A stretch of DNA of 33,007 nucleotides from Aeromonas piscicola. GTDB lineage: Bacteria; Pseudomonadota; Gammaproteobacteria; Enterobacterales; Aeromonadaceae. The notes under the pieces are model-generated. The model searched no databases. It saw only the letters and a program-made list of their open reading frames with translations, and was not told where the DNA came from. Position 1 is the first letter of the stretch. Each line of letters starts with the position of its first letter. Shown in pieces: positions 1 to 8,858 of the stretch. The translations under genes were made by a program, and so were the position numbers. Location: contig NZ_CDBL01000038.1 in NCBI RefSeq assembly GCF_000820005.1, positions 1-33,007 on the forward strand, in the 5' to 3' direction.

Positions 1-92
1 CTGGGGTCGCCTTTTTGCGCAGCCTCTTACTGCACCATTGCGGTATTTTTCTGCACCACCGCTCGATCAGTTGGAGGGGGTAGGCAGGCCGT

Positions 93-1181
93 TCAGCGCA
101 GCTGCGGCGTCTGGGTCAACACACCCTGATTCTGGGCACGATGGCGCAGCAGGTGATCCATCAACACCAGTGCCAGCATGGCTTCGGCGATAGGCACGGC
201 GCGAATGCCGACACAAGGATCGTGACGACCCTTGGTGATCATCTCTATGGCCTCGCCCTCGGTATTGATGGTCTTGCCCGGCACTGTGATGCTGGAGGTG
301 GGCTTTAAGCCTAAGCTCACCACAATATCCTGACCGGATGAAATCCCACCCAGAATGCCGCCCGCATGGTTGCTGGCAAAGCCGGCCGGGGTCATCTCGT
401 CGCGATGCTCCGAGCCTTTTTGCTCCACCACGGCGAAGCCGTCACCTATCTCCACCCCTTTCACGGCATTGATGCCCATCATGGCGTGGGCTATGTCGGC
501 GTCGAGCCGGTCGAAGACAGGCTCGCCGAGGCCAACAGGCACCTTGGTCGCAACAACCTGAACCTTGGCACCGACACTGTTGCCCTCTTTTTTCAGGTCA
601 CGCATGTATTGATCGAGCGCCTCCAGCTTGCCCGCATCGGGGAAGAAGAAGGGGTTCTGCTCAATCTGCGCCGCATCGAACGCCTCGGCCTTGATGGGGC
701 CGAGCTGAGAGAGAAAGCCGGTGATCTCGATGCCATGCATCTGCTTGAGATACTTCTTGGCGATGGCACCCGCCGCCACCCGCATGGCAGTTTCACGGGC
801 GGAGGAGCGACCACCGCCCCGATAATCCCGCTGACCATATTTCTGGTGGTAGGTGTAATCGGCATGGCCCGGGCGGAACACATCCTTGATGTCGGAGTAA
901 TCCTTGGAGCGCTGATCGGTATTCTCGATGAGCAGCCCGATGGAGGTGCCCGTGGTCTTGCCCTCGAACACCCCGGAGAGGATCTTCACCTCGTCCGGCT
1001 CGCGCCGCGGCGTGGTGTAGCGGGAGGTGCCGGGCTTGCGCCGATCCAGATCTCCCTGCAGATCCGCTTCGCTTATCTCGAGCCCGGGCGGGCAGCCGTC
1101 GACCACGGCGCCTAGCGCCAGGCCGTGGCTCTCGCCAAAGGTGGTGACCCGAAAGAGTTGGCCAAAACTGTTCCCTGCCAT
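93..1181 (-). CDS. aroC: Chorismate synthase AroC
   Basis: This enzyme removes phosphate from 5-enolpyruvylshikimate-3-phosphate to give chorismate, the last shared step to aromatic amino acids, folate and ubiquinone. It is a cytosolic, reduced-FMN-dependent homotetramer in the family. The 362-residue length is normal. Seen in the sequence are the N-terminal GESHG block (residues 16-20, with the conserved His), the arginine-rich [14 protein letters not shown] segment, the [17 protein letters not shown] flavin/substrate block in the first half, and the [16 protein letters not shown] block near the C terminus. The ATG is preceded by an AAGGAG ribosome site. It lies 16 bases downstream of prmB on the same strand, so the two are probably co-transcribed. 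Identification is very secure. Confidence 0.98.
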   Translation of the reverse strand: MAGNSFGQLFRVTTFGESHGLALGAVVDGCPPGLEISEADLQGDLDRRKPGTSRYTTPRREPDEVKILSGVFEGKTTGTSIGLLIENTDQRSKDYSDIKDVFRPGHADYTYHQKYGQRDYRGGGRSSARETAMRVAAGAIAKKYLKQMHGIEITGFLSQLGPIKAEAFDAAQIEQNPFFFPDAGKLEALDQYMRDLKKEGNSVGAKVQVVATKVPVGLGEPVFDRLDADIAHAMMGINAVKGVEIGDGFAVVEQKGSEHRDEMTPAGFASNHAGGILGGISSGQDIVVSLGLKPTSSITVPGKTINTEGEAIEMITKGRHDPCVGIRAVPIAEAMLALVLMDHLLRHRAQNQGVLTQTPQLR

Positions 1182-1197
1182 GGGTGCTCCTTGCTGC

Positions 1198-2133
1198 TTA
1201 GCTCTTGTAAATCGCGAAATGGTCCCGGTATTGCTCCAGCTCGGCCCTAGTCATCACGAACACGCCGTGACCACCGTTCTCGAACTCGACCCAGGTAAAG
1301 GGCACTTCCGGGAACTGGGCTTCCAGATGGATCATGCTGTTGCCCACCTCGACCACCAGCACGCCGTCATCCTTGAGGAAGTCTGCGGCATTGGCCAGCA
1401 GACGCTTGGTAAGCTTGAGGCCATCGGAGCCGGAGGCCAGCGCCAGTTCGGGCTCGTGACGAAACTCCTGTGGCAAGTCCGACATGTCTTCGGAATCCAC
1501 ATAGGGCGGGTTGGAGACGATGAGATCGTACTTGTCACCCGCCGGCAGATCGCGCATCAGATCGGAGCGGATCGGAATGACCTGCTGCTCCAGACCGTGA
1601 TCGGTGATGTTGCGCTCGGCCACGTTCAGCGCATCCACGCTGATGTCGATGGCATCCACTTCCGCATCCGGGAATTCGTGGGCCATGATGATGGCGATGC
1701 AACCGGAACCGGTACAGAGATCCATGATCCGGGTAGGTTCATGCTTGAGGAAGGGGGCGAAGCGGTTGGCCACCATCTCGGCGATGGGGGAGCGCGGGAT
1801 CAGTACCCGCTCATCCACGTAGAACTCCCAACCGGCATACCAGGCCTTGTTGGTCAGGTAGGCGGCCGGTACGCGCTCCTGCACGCGGCGAATGATGAGC
1901 TCGGCAATGCGATGACGCTCGCTGGTGGTCAGACGGGAGTGGCGCATGCCCGGATCCGCGTCCGGCGGCAGATGTAGCGCGGGCAGTACCAGCTGCACGG
2001 CCTCATCCCAGGCGTTGTCGGTACCATGTCCGTAGAAGATCCCGGCGTCGTTGAAACGACTCATGGCCCAGCGCAACATGTCCTGGATGGTGTGCATCTC
2101 GGCAACCACCTCATCGATAAATATCTTGTCCAA
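1198..2133 (-). CDS. prmB: Ribosomal protein uL3 (L3) glutamine N5-methyltransferase PrmB
   Basis: PrmB methylates a glutamine of ribosomal protein L3 using S-adenosylmethionine. The SAM-binding motif [12 protein letters not shown] and the NPPY motif (residues 208-211, which holds the target glutamine in this family) are both intact. The frame stays open upstream to 2217, but I place the start at a TTG (2133-2131), because a GGAGG ribosome site lies five bases before it. The protein then begins M-DKIFIDE, matching the E. coli N terminus, with 311 residues against 310 in E. coli. This start also avoids overlap with the divergent smrB. It leads into aroC. Function is secure; the TTG start is an inference from the ribosome site and length. 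Confidence 0.95.
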   Translation of the reverse strand: MDKIFIDEVVAEMHTIQDMLRWAMSRFNDAGIFYGHGTDNAWDEAVQLVLPALHLPPDADPGMRHSRLTTSERHRIAELIIRRVQERVPAAYLTNKAWYAGWEFYVDERVLIPRSPIAEMVANRFAPFLKHEPTRIMDLCTGSGCIAIIMAHEFPDAEVDAIDISVDALNVAERNITDHGLEQQVIPIRSDLMRDLPAGDKYDLIVSNPPYVDSEDMSDLPQEFRHEPELALASGSDGLKLTKRLLANAADFLKDDGVLVVEVGNSMIHLEAQFPEVPFTWVEFENGGHGVFVMTRAELEQYRDHFAIYKS

Positions 2134-2198
2134 ATCCACCTCCAAGTCGAGTAATATCCGGCCCGAGAAACCTATATAGCGAGCAAGACGAGTACCTG

Positions 2199-2723
2199 AT
2201 GAAAAAAATGCCCTCACCGACGATCGAGGAAAGCCTGCTGTTTCGCGATGCTGTCAAAGGTACCCGGAAAATTAAGCAAGATACCATAAGGGCCGACCTG
2301 CGCCCGGTCAAGCAGAAACGCGAACTGCGTGAAAGCCGCGAAAAGCTTGGGGTTGGCCACTTTTTCAGCGACGAGTACCAGCCCCATCTGGACGAGGATG
2401 GCCCGACCCGTTACGTACGTGACGATGTGTCAAAATTCGAGCTGAAGAAGCTCAAACGCGGCATCTATCCACCGGAGATTTATCTGGATCTGCACGGCAT
2501 GAACCAGAATCAGGCAAAACAGGAGCTGGCCGCCCTGCTCACCCTCTGCCAGAAAGAGAACATCCACGTCGCCTCCGTGATGCACGGCATCGGCAAACAC
2601 ATCCTCAAGCAGCGGATCCCGAGCTGGCTGGCCCAACACCCCAATGTGCGCGCCTTTCATCAGGCCCCTCGTGAATGGGGCGGCGACAGCGCCATCCTGG
2701 TGCTGCTGGATATAGAAGAATAA
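2199..2723 (+). CDS. smrB: Ribosome-rescue endonuclease SmrB
   Basis: SmrB is recruited to collided ribosomes and cuts mRNA between them, feeding stalled complexes into tmRNA rescue. The 174-residue protein has an N-terminal hook region that binds the ribosome in known orthologues, including the conserved [11 protein letters not shown]-terminal Smr domain starts near residue 95, with the D97-L-H99-G catalytic motif and the H129-GIGKH loop. The length matches E. coli SmrB (YfcN). The ATG has only a weak ribosome site, and a second ATG three codons on is possible. It is divergent from prmB with a 65-base gap, an arrangement also known in E. coli. The strong hairpin at 2827-2866 should end its transcript. 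Confidence 0.95.
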   Translation: MKKMPSPTIEESLLFRDAVKGTRKIKQDTIRADLRPVKQKRELRESREKLGVGHFFSDEYQPHLDEDGPTRYVRDDVSKFELKKLKRGIYPPEIYLDLHGMNQNQAKQELAALLTLCQKENIHVASVMHGIGKHILKQRIPSWLAQHPNVRAFHQAPREWGGDSAILVLLDIEE

Positions 2724-2826
2724 ACGTCCACGGACAAGGGGTGACAACCCCCCTGCCGATGACGCTACCTTGATACCCCTTGCCATCCGAGCCTGCCCCT
2801 GCATTACCCGCAGGGGGCGAGTGCCC

Positions 2827-2866
2827 CAATAAAAAACCACCGCTGCCCGCCGGTGGTTTTTTATTG
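2827..2866. terminator. Bidirectional terminator between smrB and the SRPBCC gene
   Basis: This is a perfect 16-base inverted repeat (CAATAAAAAACCACCG and its complement) around an 8-base loop. It has an A-tract on one side and a T-tract on the other, so it can act as a rho-independent terminator for both converging genes. Confidence 0.9.
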
Positions 2867-2883
2867 ACCTGGCCGAACCTGCG

Positions 2884-3294
2884 TCAGCCCGCCGCCTCCA
2901 CGTAACGTTTGAAGTTGTTCAAAATGCCCTGCCAGCCCGCTTGCTGCTGTTCGCGGCTATGCGCGGACTCGGCGTCAAAATCCAGGCTCACCAGGGTGGC
3001 GCCTTGCTCCTCGACGAAGCGCACATCCACAGCCCGTCCGTCATCCATCACATAGGCAAGCCGGGTCGGTGCCTCGACCAGGGTGAAGGTGCCCTCGAAA
3101 TCGAAGGCGGCACTGCCATCCCTGGCCGCCATGTGATGACAGAAACGCCCCCCCACCACCAGATCGACCCGGCTGCACGTGGTGTGCCACTCATCGGAGG
3201 CGGCATTCCATTTGACGACACAGTCCGGGTCATTCCAGGCCCACCAGACGGCGTCGATCTCCTGCTCGATACGCGCATCAATGCTGATCTTCAT
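2884..3294 (-). CDS. SRPBCC (AHSA1/START-like) family protein
   Basis: This 136-residue protein has the fold pattern of the AHSA1/SRPBCC ligand-binding superfamily. It opens with a first strand (ISIDARIEQEIDAVWWAWNDP), has the typical WNAASDEW pair, a central VVGGRFCHHMAARDGS turn with FDFEGTFTLVEAP, and a C-terminal long helix (QQQAGWQGILNNFKRYVE). Members bind small hydrophobic molecules or act as stress proteins; no substrate can be read here. The open frame extends to 3402, but the ATG at 3294 is preceded by GGAGAGAGGG and matches the usual domain start, so I use it. It appears to be a single-gene unit, convergent with smrB. Confidence 0.85.
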   Translation of the reverse strand: MKISIDARIEQEIDAVWWAWNDPDCVVKWNAASDEWHTTCSRVDLVVGGRFCHHMAARDGSAAFDFEGTFTLVEAPTRLAYVMDDGRAVDVRFVEEQGATLVSLDFDAESAHSREQQQAGWQGILNNFKRYVEAAG

Positions 3295-3528
3295 CCCTCT
3301 CTCCTTGCCTTGCATCGATTGACATTCCTTGCCAGCGGCAGGTCTCGACACCGAGACCTGCCGCTGCGAGCACACTGGCGACGCATGTGATACCCAAGTC
3401 AACAGAGTAAAGCCCAGCTAAGCCCCCTGAGCCAGTCACACCCGCTACGGCTTGACTCACGCCATGCCCGGTGGAAAAAACGGCCACACTATACTGAATA
3501 CAAACGTGTTATTCGCCGTGGAGGTTGC

Positions 3529-4824
3529 ATGTTCACACAGGGTTCCCATGCCGACATGAAGTCGTCTCTCGATGCCATCGGTGCCGCGGTGGCGGTGTTT
3601 TCACTCGATGATGACGATCGTTTCACCCTGGTCTCGGCCAACGACACCTTCGCCCAGGCGTTCGAGCTGGATGTGCTGAGCACGATAGGCAAACGGCTCA
3701 GCGAGATGTTTCCTCGCTACATCACCGGCAGCATAGAGCAGCCGATGCACGAATGCGTCAGCCAGCAGACCGGGCTGGAGAGCGAGCTCCCCATCGACAC
3801 CCTGTCACGCACCAGCTGGTGGCGCTTCATTCTTTCCCCCATCATTCCCGAACAATCCCGCATCACCCGCATCATAGTCACGGCCATCGATATCACCGCC
3901 AAGAAGCAGCTGGAGGAGGCGCTCAAGACGAGCCGCAAGCGCTTCGAAGCCGTGGTCAACTCCGCCTATGACGGCATCATCAGCGTCAACAGCGAGTCGC
4001 GTATCGAGCTTATCAATACCGCCGCCTGCGAGATGTTCGGGGTCGATGAGAGTTATGTCGGCAAGCGGCTGGAAACCCTGTTGCCCCAGCGTTTTCGCGC
4101 CAACCACGACAGCTATTTCAGGGCATTCAGCAGCTCCCCCATCAATTCGCGCCCCATGCACGCCCGCGCCTCCGTGATGGGCCTGCGCCGCGATGGCAGC
4201 GAATTTCCACTGGAAGTCACCATCGCCAAGATCAATCTGGGTCAGACCACCGAGATGACCGCCATACTGCGGGACATTTCGGAGCGGGCCCGGCTGGTGG
4301 AAGAGCTGAAGGTGGCAGCCACCACGGATCCCCTGACCGGGATCGCCAACCGGCGCCGCTTCGATGAGCTGGTCAAGCTGGAGATGCAGCGCTGCCAGCG
4401 TTTCGGCCACACCATGAGCCTGCTGTTGATCGACATAGATCACTTCAAGCAGGTCAACGACACCTATGGCCATCAGCAAGGGGATCAGGCCATCCTCAGC
4501 CTGGTCAGGCGCATCGCCAAACAGCTGCGGGAAGTGGATATGCTGGGGCGCTGGGGCGGCGAGGAGTTCATCATCTTGCTGCCGGAAACCTCGCTGGAGC
4601 TAGCCTGGGCCAGCGCGGAGCGGATCCGCCTGGCCATAGAGTCGGAACGCCACCAGCTGGGCGCGGGCACAGAGGTGCCGCTCACCATCAGCATCGGCAT
4701 CAGCGCGAGCCAGAGTCCGCAAGATACGGTGGAAAAAATGGTGCGCCGGGCGGATACCGCCCTCTATCTGGCCAAAAAACAAGGCCGCAATTGTTGTAAA
4801 AAGGAGTCGCCGGAGCAGTCGTAA
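3529..4824 (+). CDS. PAS-PAS-GGDEF diguanylate cyclase
   Basis: This 431-residue protein probably makes cyclic di-GMP from two GTP. I see no membrane segment or signal peptide, so it should be cytosolic. Residues about 9-125 and 130-255 look like two PAS sensor domains; the second has the clear pattern RFEAVVNSAYDGIISVN...AACEMFGV, and ends with the linker ILRDISERARLVEEL. The GGDEF domain begins at D267 (DPLTGIANRRRF) and has an intact active-site GGEEF at 343-347. An RxxD inhibitory site (REVD, 334-337) sits exactly five residues before it, so product feedback is expected. The ATG follows GGAGG. There is no EAL domain. The stimulus is unknown. It converges with a truncated phosphatase without an intervening terminator. 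Confidence 0.93.
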   Translation: MFTQGSHADMKSSLDAIGAAVAVFSLDDDDRFTLVSANDTFAQAFELDVLSTIGKRLSEMFPRYITGSIEQPMHECVSQQTGLESELPIDTLSRTSWWRFILSPIIPEQSRITRIIVTAIDITAKKQLEEALKTSRKRFEAVVNSAYDGIISVNSESRIELINTAACEMFGVDESYVGKRLETLLPQRFRANHDSYFRAFSSSPINSRPMHARASVMGLRRDGSEFPLEVTIAKINLGQTTEMTAILRDISERARLVEELKVAATTDPLTGIANRRRFDELVKLEMQRCQRFGHTMSLLLIDIDHFKQVNDTYGHQQGDQAILSLVRRIAKQLREVDMLGRWGGEEFIILLPETSLELAWASAERIRLAIESERHQLGAGTEVPLTISIGISASQSPQDTVEKMVRRADTALYLAKKQGRNCCKKESPEQS

Positions 4825-4942
4825 GCCGGGCTTTCAACGCCACGATCGCCTGGCGTTCAAGCCCGACATCCAGCGCCCCCAGATAACGCCCCTCGGCATT
4901 GGCCTGGGTCTCACCATGGCGGATCACCACCAGTTCCATCAT
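4821..4942 (-). pseudogene. Truncated histidine phosphatase (phosphoglycerate mutase-like) remnant
   Basis: The minus strand begins MMELVVIRHGETQANAEG, the RHGE phospho-histidine signature of the histidine phosphatase superfamily (CobC/GpmB-like). It continues with YLGALDVGL and ALKARL, both typical of the first 40 residues. Resemblance stops at about 4820, exactly where the diguanylate cyclase ends. From there the frame only reads backwards through that gene to a stop at 4700. Family members are about 200 residues, so about four fifths, including the second catalytic His, is missing. I infer a deletion remnant. A residual short peptide could still be made, but it should not be catalytic. Confidence 0.6.
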
Positions 4943-4984
4943 TTGTCCTTGTCTGTCAACGTCATCGCATCAGCACCCTTCTCA

Positions 4985-5383
4985 TCAAGGCTTGGGCGCA
5001 AACTGCTCGAACAGCTGCTGGCCGGTCAGGGTGGGCGTCTCGTTCTTCAACTCGTAGAAGTCAGGCTTCTCATCGATAAAAATCTGGCTCGCCAGCTGAA
5101 AATCGTCCCGCTGGAAGAGGCCGGCCGGCACTATGTACTCATCCGTCGGCAGCAGGTGATAGAAGAGGTGGGTGCCGCAGGTGGGGCAAAAGCCGCGCTC
5201 CGCCCATTCGGAGGAGCGATAGGTGGCAGGCGCCATCCCGCTGAAACGCACATCCTTGCCGCAGTGCACCGCAAACAGGGGGCCGCCGGACCAGCGCCGG
5301 CAGGTGGTGCAGTGGCAGAGATTGACATCCTGGTGATCCCCGCTCGACACCAGGATCCCGCCGCACAAACAATGTCCTTGCAT
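4985..5383 (-). CDS. GFA-family (CENP-V/GFA domain) zinc protein
   Basis: This 132-residue protein belongs to the family named after glutathione-dependent formaldehyde-activating enzyme. It shows the expected zinc ligands: C5-x-C7 (HCLCGG), C23-x-C25-x2-C28 (CHCTTC) and C66-x2-C69 (CPTCG). Most members have no demonstrated reaction, and the formaldehyde role should not be assumed here. The ATG has a good GGGAGG ribosome site. It stands alone on the minus strand between the phosphatase remnant and a GNAT gene. Confidence 0.88.
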   Translation of the reverse strand: MQGHCLCGGILVSSGDHQDVNLCHCTTCRRWSGGPLFAVHCGKDVRFSGMAPATYRSSEWAERGFCPTCGTHLFYHLLPTDEYIVPAGLFQRDDFQLASQIFIDEKPDFYELKNETPTLTGQQLFEQFAPKP

Positions 5384-5577
5384 AACGCCTCCCTGACAAG
5401 ATGGATCCCAGCCGTTCTTCGGCCATATTTCGCATCAGATGAGTACCATGCCTGTCGCGTCCTCGCCATTAACTGCCTCACAAAACGCGGCACGGATCCA
5501 GCCTGTTCAACGCATCTGGGGGGGCGCTGCCTCTCCCTGCCAGCCAAAAGAGAGGCACGCATGCCACGGCCTGCTCG

Positions 5578-6027
5578 TTACCCCTCATCCCGCAAGCATT
5601 TCTTGAAACGCACCTCTCCCTCCTCCTGAATGCCATCCTCCATCCAGCCAAGATGGCGATAAAAACCGTTGGCCCTGACCCGGGGGTCCGCATCGGTCAA
5701 CAGCCACACCTCGGTGCAACCTTCGGCACTGAGCCAGCGTTCGGCTGCCTGCATCAAGCGGCGACCCAGCCCCCTGCCCTCATGACTCTGGCGCACAAAC
5801 ATGGCAAATATGGTGGCGTCACTGGCCTCTGCCATCGCAAACGCCACCACCTGGCCCCCGTCACAGGCCACCCAGCCTCGCCCGCTTCCGGTGAGCATGC
5901 CGGGCAAGGTGTCGGGGGTGATCCCCACTGCGGCCAGCTCCTGGAGGGACATCTGGTTCTCTCGCACACTGGTACGAACCTCGAACATCGCCGGGACATC
6001 CGCCGGGGTAGCAATACGTATCGTCAT
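5578..6027 (-). CDS. GNAT family N-acetyltransferase
   Basis: This 149-residue single-domain acetyltransferase starts with the typical strand TIRIATPADVPAMFEVR. The acetyl-CoA pyrophosphate-binding loop RQSHEGRGLGRRL lies in mid-protein, followed by the helix that packs against the cofactor, then TDADPRVRANGFYRHLGW (the usual N-x-x-A/G-x-x-x-Y-x-x-x-G-F pattern). The substrate cannot be inferred. It is on the same strand as the VOC gene 65 bases upstream, so the two may be co-transcribed. A GCAGG-like ribosome site precedes the ATG. Confidence 0.88.
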   Translation of the reverse strand: MTIRIATPADVPAMFEVRTSVRENQMSLQELAAVGITPDTLPGMLTGSGRGWVACDGGQVVAFAMAEASDATIFAMFVRQSHEGRGLGRRLMQAAERWLSAEGCTEVWLLTDADPRVRANGFYRHLGWMEDGIQEEGEVRFKKCLRDEG

Positions 6028-6092
6028 AACACCTGCTTGTCTGTGCCGGGCAGAGACCCGTTTGGCCTGCCCAGCATGAATGAATTTTTGCG

Positions 6093-6464
6093 TCAGCGTC
6101 TGGCCGTTTGCTGCAGGGCGATCCGGTTGCCCTCGGGATCCTGAAATTCAGCCACCCTGACGATGTCGCCAACCCGGGTCACGGGATACAGACTTTTGGC
6201 ACCGGCCAGCAAGGCGCTGGCCATCACCTGCTCGATATCGGCCACCGCCAGATAAATCCGTGTGCCATCCAGGCTCGGAACATACGTCTCTCCCTTGGCC
6301 AGGGCACCGGAACACCCCTCACCCCCTTCCGAGAGCGGGAACAACGCCATCTCGTTGCCATCTATATCCACTCGCTCGAACGTGATGCCAAATACGCGGG
6401 AGTAGAACCCGATGGCTCGCGTCATATCCGTCACCGGAATTTCAAAATGCATGGCGATATTCAT
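6093..6464 (-). CDS. VOC family (glyoxalase/bleomycin resistance-like) protein
   Basis: This 123-residue protein has two beta-alpha-beta-beta-beta repeats. It begins MHFEIPVTDMTRAIGFYSRVFG, the characteristic start of vicinal oxygen chelate proteins. The second repeat begins IYLAVADIEQVMASALLAGA and ends with FQDPEGNRIALQQ, where a metal ligand usually sits. Members include lyases, dioxygenases and drug-binding proteins; this one is most like the functionally unassigned 120-residue glyoxalase-like group. An AAGGAGG ribosome site lies upstream of the ATG. It leads into the GNAT gene. Confidence 0.88.
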   Translation of the reverse strand: MNIAMHFEIPVTDMTRAIGFYSRVFGITFERVDIDGNEMALFPLSEGGEGCSGALAKGETYVPSLDGTRIYLAVADIEQVMASALLAGAKSLYPVTRVGDIVRVAEFQDPEGNRIALQQTARR

Positions 6465-6984
6465 TATGTAGCCCCTCCTTGTTTATCCCTATTCTACCCG
6501 CGCAGAATCAAGATCCATTTCCGATATAGCCACCTGTTTCTCAATCCACAGAATGAGGGGCTGGCACACGACAAGATCACGCCATTATGCCGCGCCATGT
6601 CGAACAATGGATATTGTCCAGGCGCATGGTGCTAAACGCCAAACACAATAACCATGAAAATAGGCTTGACGATGGTGGGGATGAATTGGCCTACCCCAGG
6701 TCGCCGGCTGTTGGCACGCGATAACAAGAGGCCGGCCTGATGGCTGGCAGTCACCAGGCGGAATGAGCAGCCGAACATCAATATTTATGGCATCCAAATC
6801 GTATTGCCAGACCAGCAAACAGCTGTCCGTCGCACATATATCTCCAACAGGGAACACCATAAGATGCCGGATATGAACAGAGGATAAATAAACCGACCTC
6901 TTCAGGGAAAAGTCATAGCTTGATAAGCGAGAGGTGCAAACATGGTAATTCATTCTTCCCGGATGAATGGTATCTATATGATGA
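6465..6984. other. Gene-poor interval upstream of the VOC gene
   Basis: I find no convincing gene in this stretch. The one longer open frame (minus strand, about 6585-6953) lacks a ribosome site, any recognisable domain or a coding-like composition. The stretch is visibly less GC-rich than its neighbours. It contains an imperfect hairpin at 6592-6625 (GCGCC and ACAAT arms with their complements). The promoter of the VOC gene should lie at its left end, but I cannot name a clear one. Confidence 0.5.
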
Positions 6985-7011
6985 AAGGGGGAGGCAATAA
7001 GCCTCCCCCTT
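6985..7011 (-). terminator. Probable terminator downstream of the chitinase gene
   Basis: An 11-base perfect stem (AAGGGGGAGGC and its complement) closes a 5-base AATAA loop. On the minus strand it is followed by TTTCATC, a weak T-tract. It lies 70 bases after the chitinase stop codon. Confidence 0.65.
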
Positions 7012-7081
7012 GCCGTTCAGTCAGATATTAAAGGGTCCGTTGTACAAATCTCGTTAGCCCCGGAACGGCGCCGAGCCCTCA

Positions 7082-8533
7082 TCATCTGGCAGGCACCAGT
7101 GCCCAAGGATCGCCCTTGCCGGGCTCATTGCCCTGAGTCCACCACTTTGCCTGATAAACGGCGCCCTTGTAGCTGACCTTGGCCTCCGCCGTATAGACGG
7201 CGGTCGCGCTCCAGGCCGATACGTCCCCGATCGGCGGATCGACCGGGTCAACGGGGGCCGGATCCAGCTTGGCCACCATCCGCACCTTGGGCCAGTTGGC
7301 ATGAGAGCCGTAGAAGTTGGTCACACACTTCTCGTAATCTCCCGGCACCAGGGCCGAATAGGCGGTCTGAAAACCCACCAGCTCACATTCGAAGGAGTAA
7401 CCGCCGGGTCTGTCCGGGTAGTACTTCCAGTTGCCATCCCAGTTGGTATAAAGCACATCGGTGGCGCCGTTCAGATTCAGGCTGCCATAAGGGGTCTGCT
7501 GCCAGCAGGTGTTCTTCTCGTCGGCCTTGACGGGGATCTGGTAATGCTCGGCCAGCCCCTCCCAATAACGGATCCGGTTGACCGGTTGGCCCTTTTCCTT
7601 GTTCTGTTCACCACACTCTATGCCACCGTTGATGACGTTGATGGTGGTGCCAAAGCCATAGCCGATGCCCGCCGCTATCTCGCGCTGGGAGGGCACCCAG
7701 GTGCGGTCAATCACATGCAGCATGGCGGGCTTGGGCGCCTGGGGGGTGAGGAAGAACCAGATGGCGGAGGCGAGGTTGAGCCAGGAGTCGGCGACCCGCC
7801 CCGGATCGCTCAGCAGCACTGAGGCATCACCCGCAAACATGGCCTCGGAGAAGGCGCCGTAGTTGAAGTGATAAGAGAGCTGCTTTGCGCCGCGCCCGAA
7901 ATAGCCCTGCCCCGTGCTGCAGGGCCACTTCTTGTTCTGCCAGTCATTCTGGCCGCAACCCGTGGTGTAACCCGCCTGCCCCTCTGACCACCCCATCTCG
8001 CGCACATGCACCAGCGCCTGTTGCCACTCCTCCAGCGCCAGCGGATTGTCGGATATATTGTTCTTGCTGATATGCCCGCCCGTCTCCTGGGCAAAATGGG
8101 CGAAGGCCGTCACTATGGATTTTTTGCAGATGGCATCCGAATCCCGGCCATCGGTATATTCACCACAAAAAGCCGGAAATTTACCTATGGCCCGCAAGAA
8201 GCGTTCATAGGTATATTCCGGCGCCGCCATCTGGGTTAAATATTCCCAGTCCGACTCCGTGAATACCCGCTCGACCCGTTTGACGTTATCCGGGTTGCTG
8301 GCCGCTCTTGGCGTGATGGCATCGACAATATTATTGGGCCGAGTCGCCAATGCTTTTGACCAGACTCCGTACATGGGGTTGGCTGTCTTTGCTTTTTCAA
8401 CTGCCGCAAGATCCGGTGCGGCAATCACATATCCACCAGCATTTTGTGGATCGGGCTGGATATTCATGGCGGCATAACTTGGAAATGCGCAGGCAGCAGC
8501 AACCAGCCAGGCACATTGCGTGGGTTTGAACAT
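7082..8533 (-). CDS. Secreted GH19 chitinase with C-terminal chitin-binding module
   Basis: This 483-residue enzyme should cleave beta-1,4 bonds in chitin outside the cell. It has a signal peptide (residues 1 to about 21, cut near PSYA). A family 19 glycoside hydrolase domain follows, with the catalytic AHFAQETGGH motif (general acid E150) and the YFGRGAKQLSYHFNYG block typical of the family. A proline/aspartate linker (DPAPVDPVDPP) leads to a C-terminal CBM5/12 module (about 437-480) with WSATAVYTAEAKVSYKGAVY and WWTQGNEPG, the aromatic chitin-binding surface. Many cysteines suggest disulfides. A CRP-like site lies about 90 bases upstream of the ATG, consistent with carbon-catabolite control. 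No other chitin gene is adjacent. Confidence 0.95.
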   Translation of the reverse strand: MFKPTQCAWLVAAACAFPSYAAMNIQPDPQNAGGYVIAAPDLAAVEKAKTANPMYGVWSKALATRPNNIVDAITPRAASNPDNVKRVERVFTESDWEYLTQMAAPEYTYERFLRAIGKFPAFCGEYTDGRDSDAICKKSIVTAFAHFAQETGGHISKNNISDNPLALEEWQQALVHVREMGWSEGQAGYTTGCGQNDWQNKKWPCSTGQGYFGRGAKQLSYHFNYGAFSEAMFAGDASVLLSDPGRVADSWLNLASAIWFFLTPQAPKPAMLHVIDRTWVPSQREIAAGIGYGFGTTINVINGGIECGEQNKEKGQPVNRIRYWEGLAEHYQIPVKADEKNTCWQQTPYGSLNLNGATDVLYTNWDGNWKYYPDRPGGYSFECELVGFQTAYSALVPGDYEKCVTNFYGSHANWPKVRMVAKLDPAPVDPVDPPIGDVSAWSATAVYTAEAKVSYKGAVYQAKWWTQGNEPGKGDPWALVPAR

Positions 8534-8624
8534 GGGGCACAGTCCTTGTCTCAGAAAAGTTCATCCCGAGAATAGGCCTTTTCATAACTAAATTCTCATC
8601 AAAAATTAAGAAATAAAACGGATC

Positions 8625-8640
8625 TGTGAGCCATTTCACT
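8625..8640. promoter_or_regulatory. CRP-like binding site upstream of the chitinase gene
   Basis: TGTGAGCCATTTCACT matches the consensus TGTGA-N6-TCACA at 9 of 10 positions. Its centre is about 100 bases before the chitinase start codon, in an AT-rich upstream region. A weaker second match (8 of 10, GATGA-N6-TCACA) lies at 8769-8784. The assignment comes from the pattern and from known cAMP-CRP control of chitin use in related bacteria. Confidence 0.55.
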
Positions 8641-8858
8641 CTCTGGGCGAAACGCCATAAAATGCATAAAAAACAGATGTTCCAACTGACGCAAAGGGCA
8701 CTGTGATATGCCTTGTTAAGGCCGATGAAAAATAATAACAACCCGCATCTTGCTGTGGCCCATTCCATGATGAGCCACATCACAAATCGATTGGGTCAAT
8801 CACCCGGCAGTATGGGGTGCTGCCCGGCTGGCAGCAGGGCATTCCGGGGGCATATCAC

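Noticed and set aside
1..92. Possible gene downstream of aroC on the minus strand
   Set aside because: Candidate starts in these bases run into stops within a few codons; too little sequence to call.
366..1115. A 249-codon plus-strand frame opposite aroC
   Set aside because: Shadow of aroC; the minus strand carries every chorismate synthase motif.
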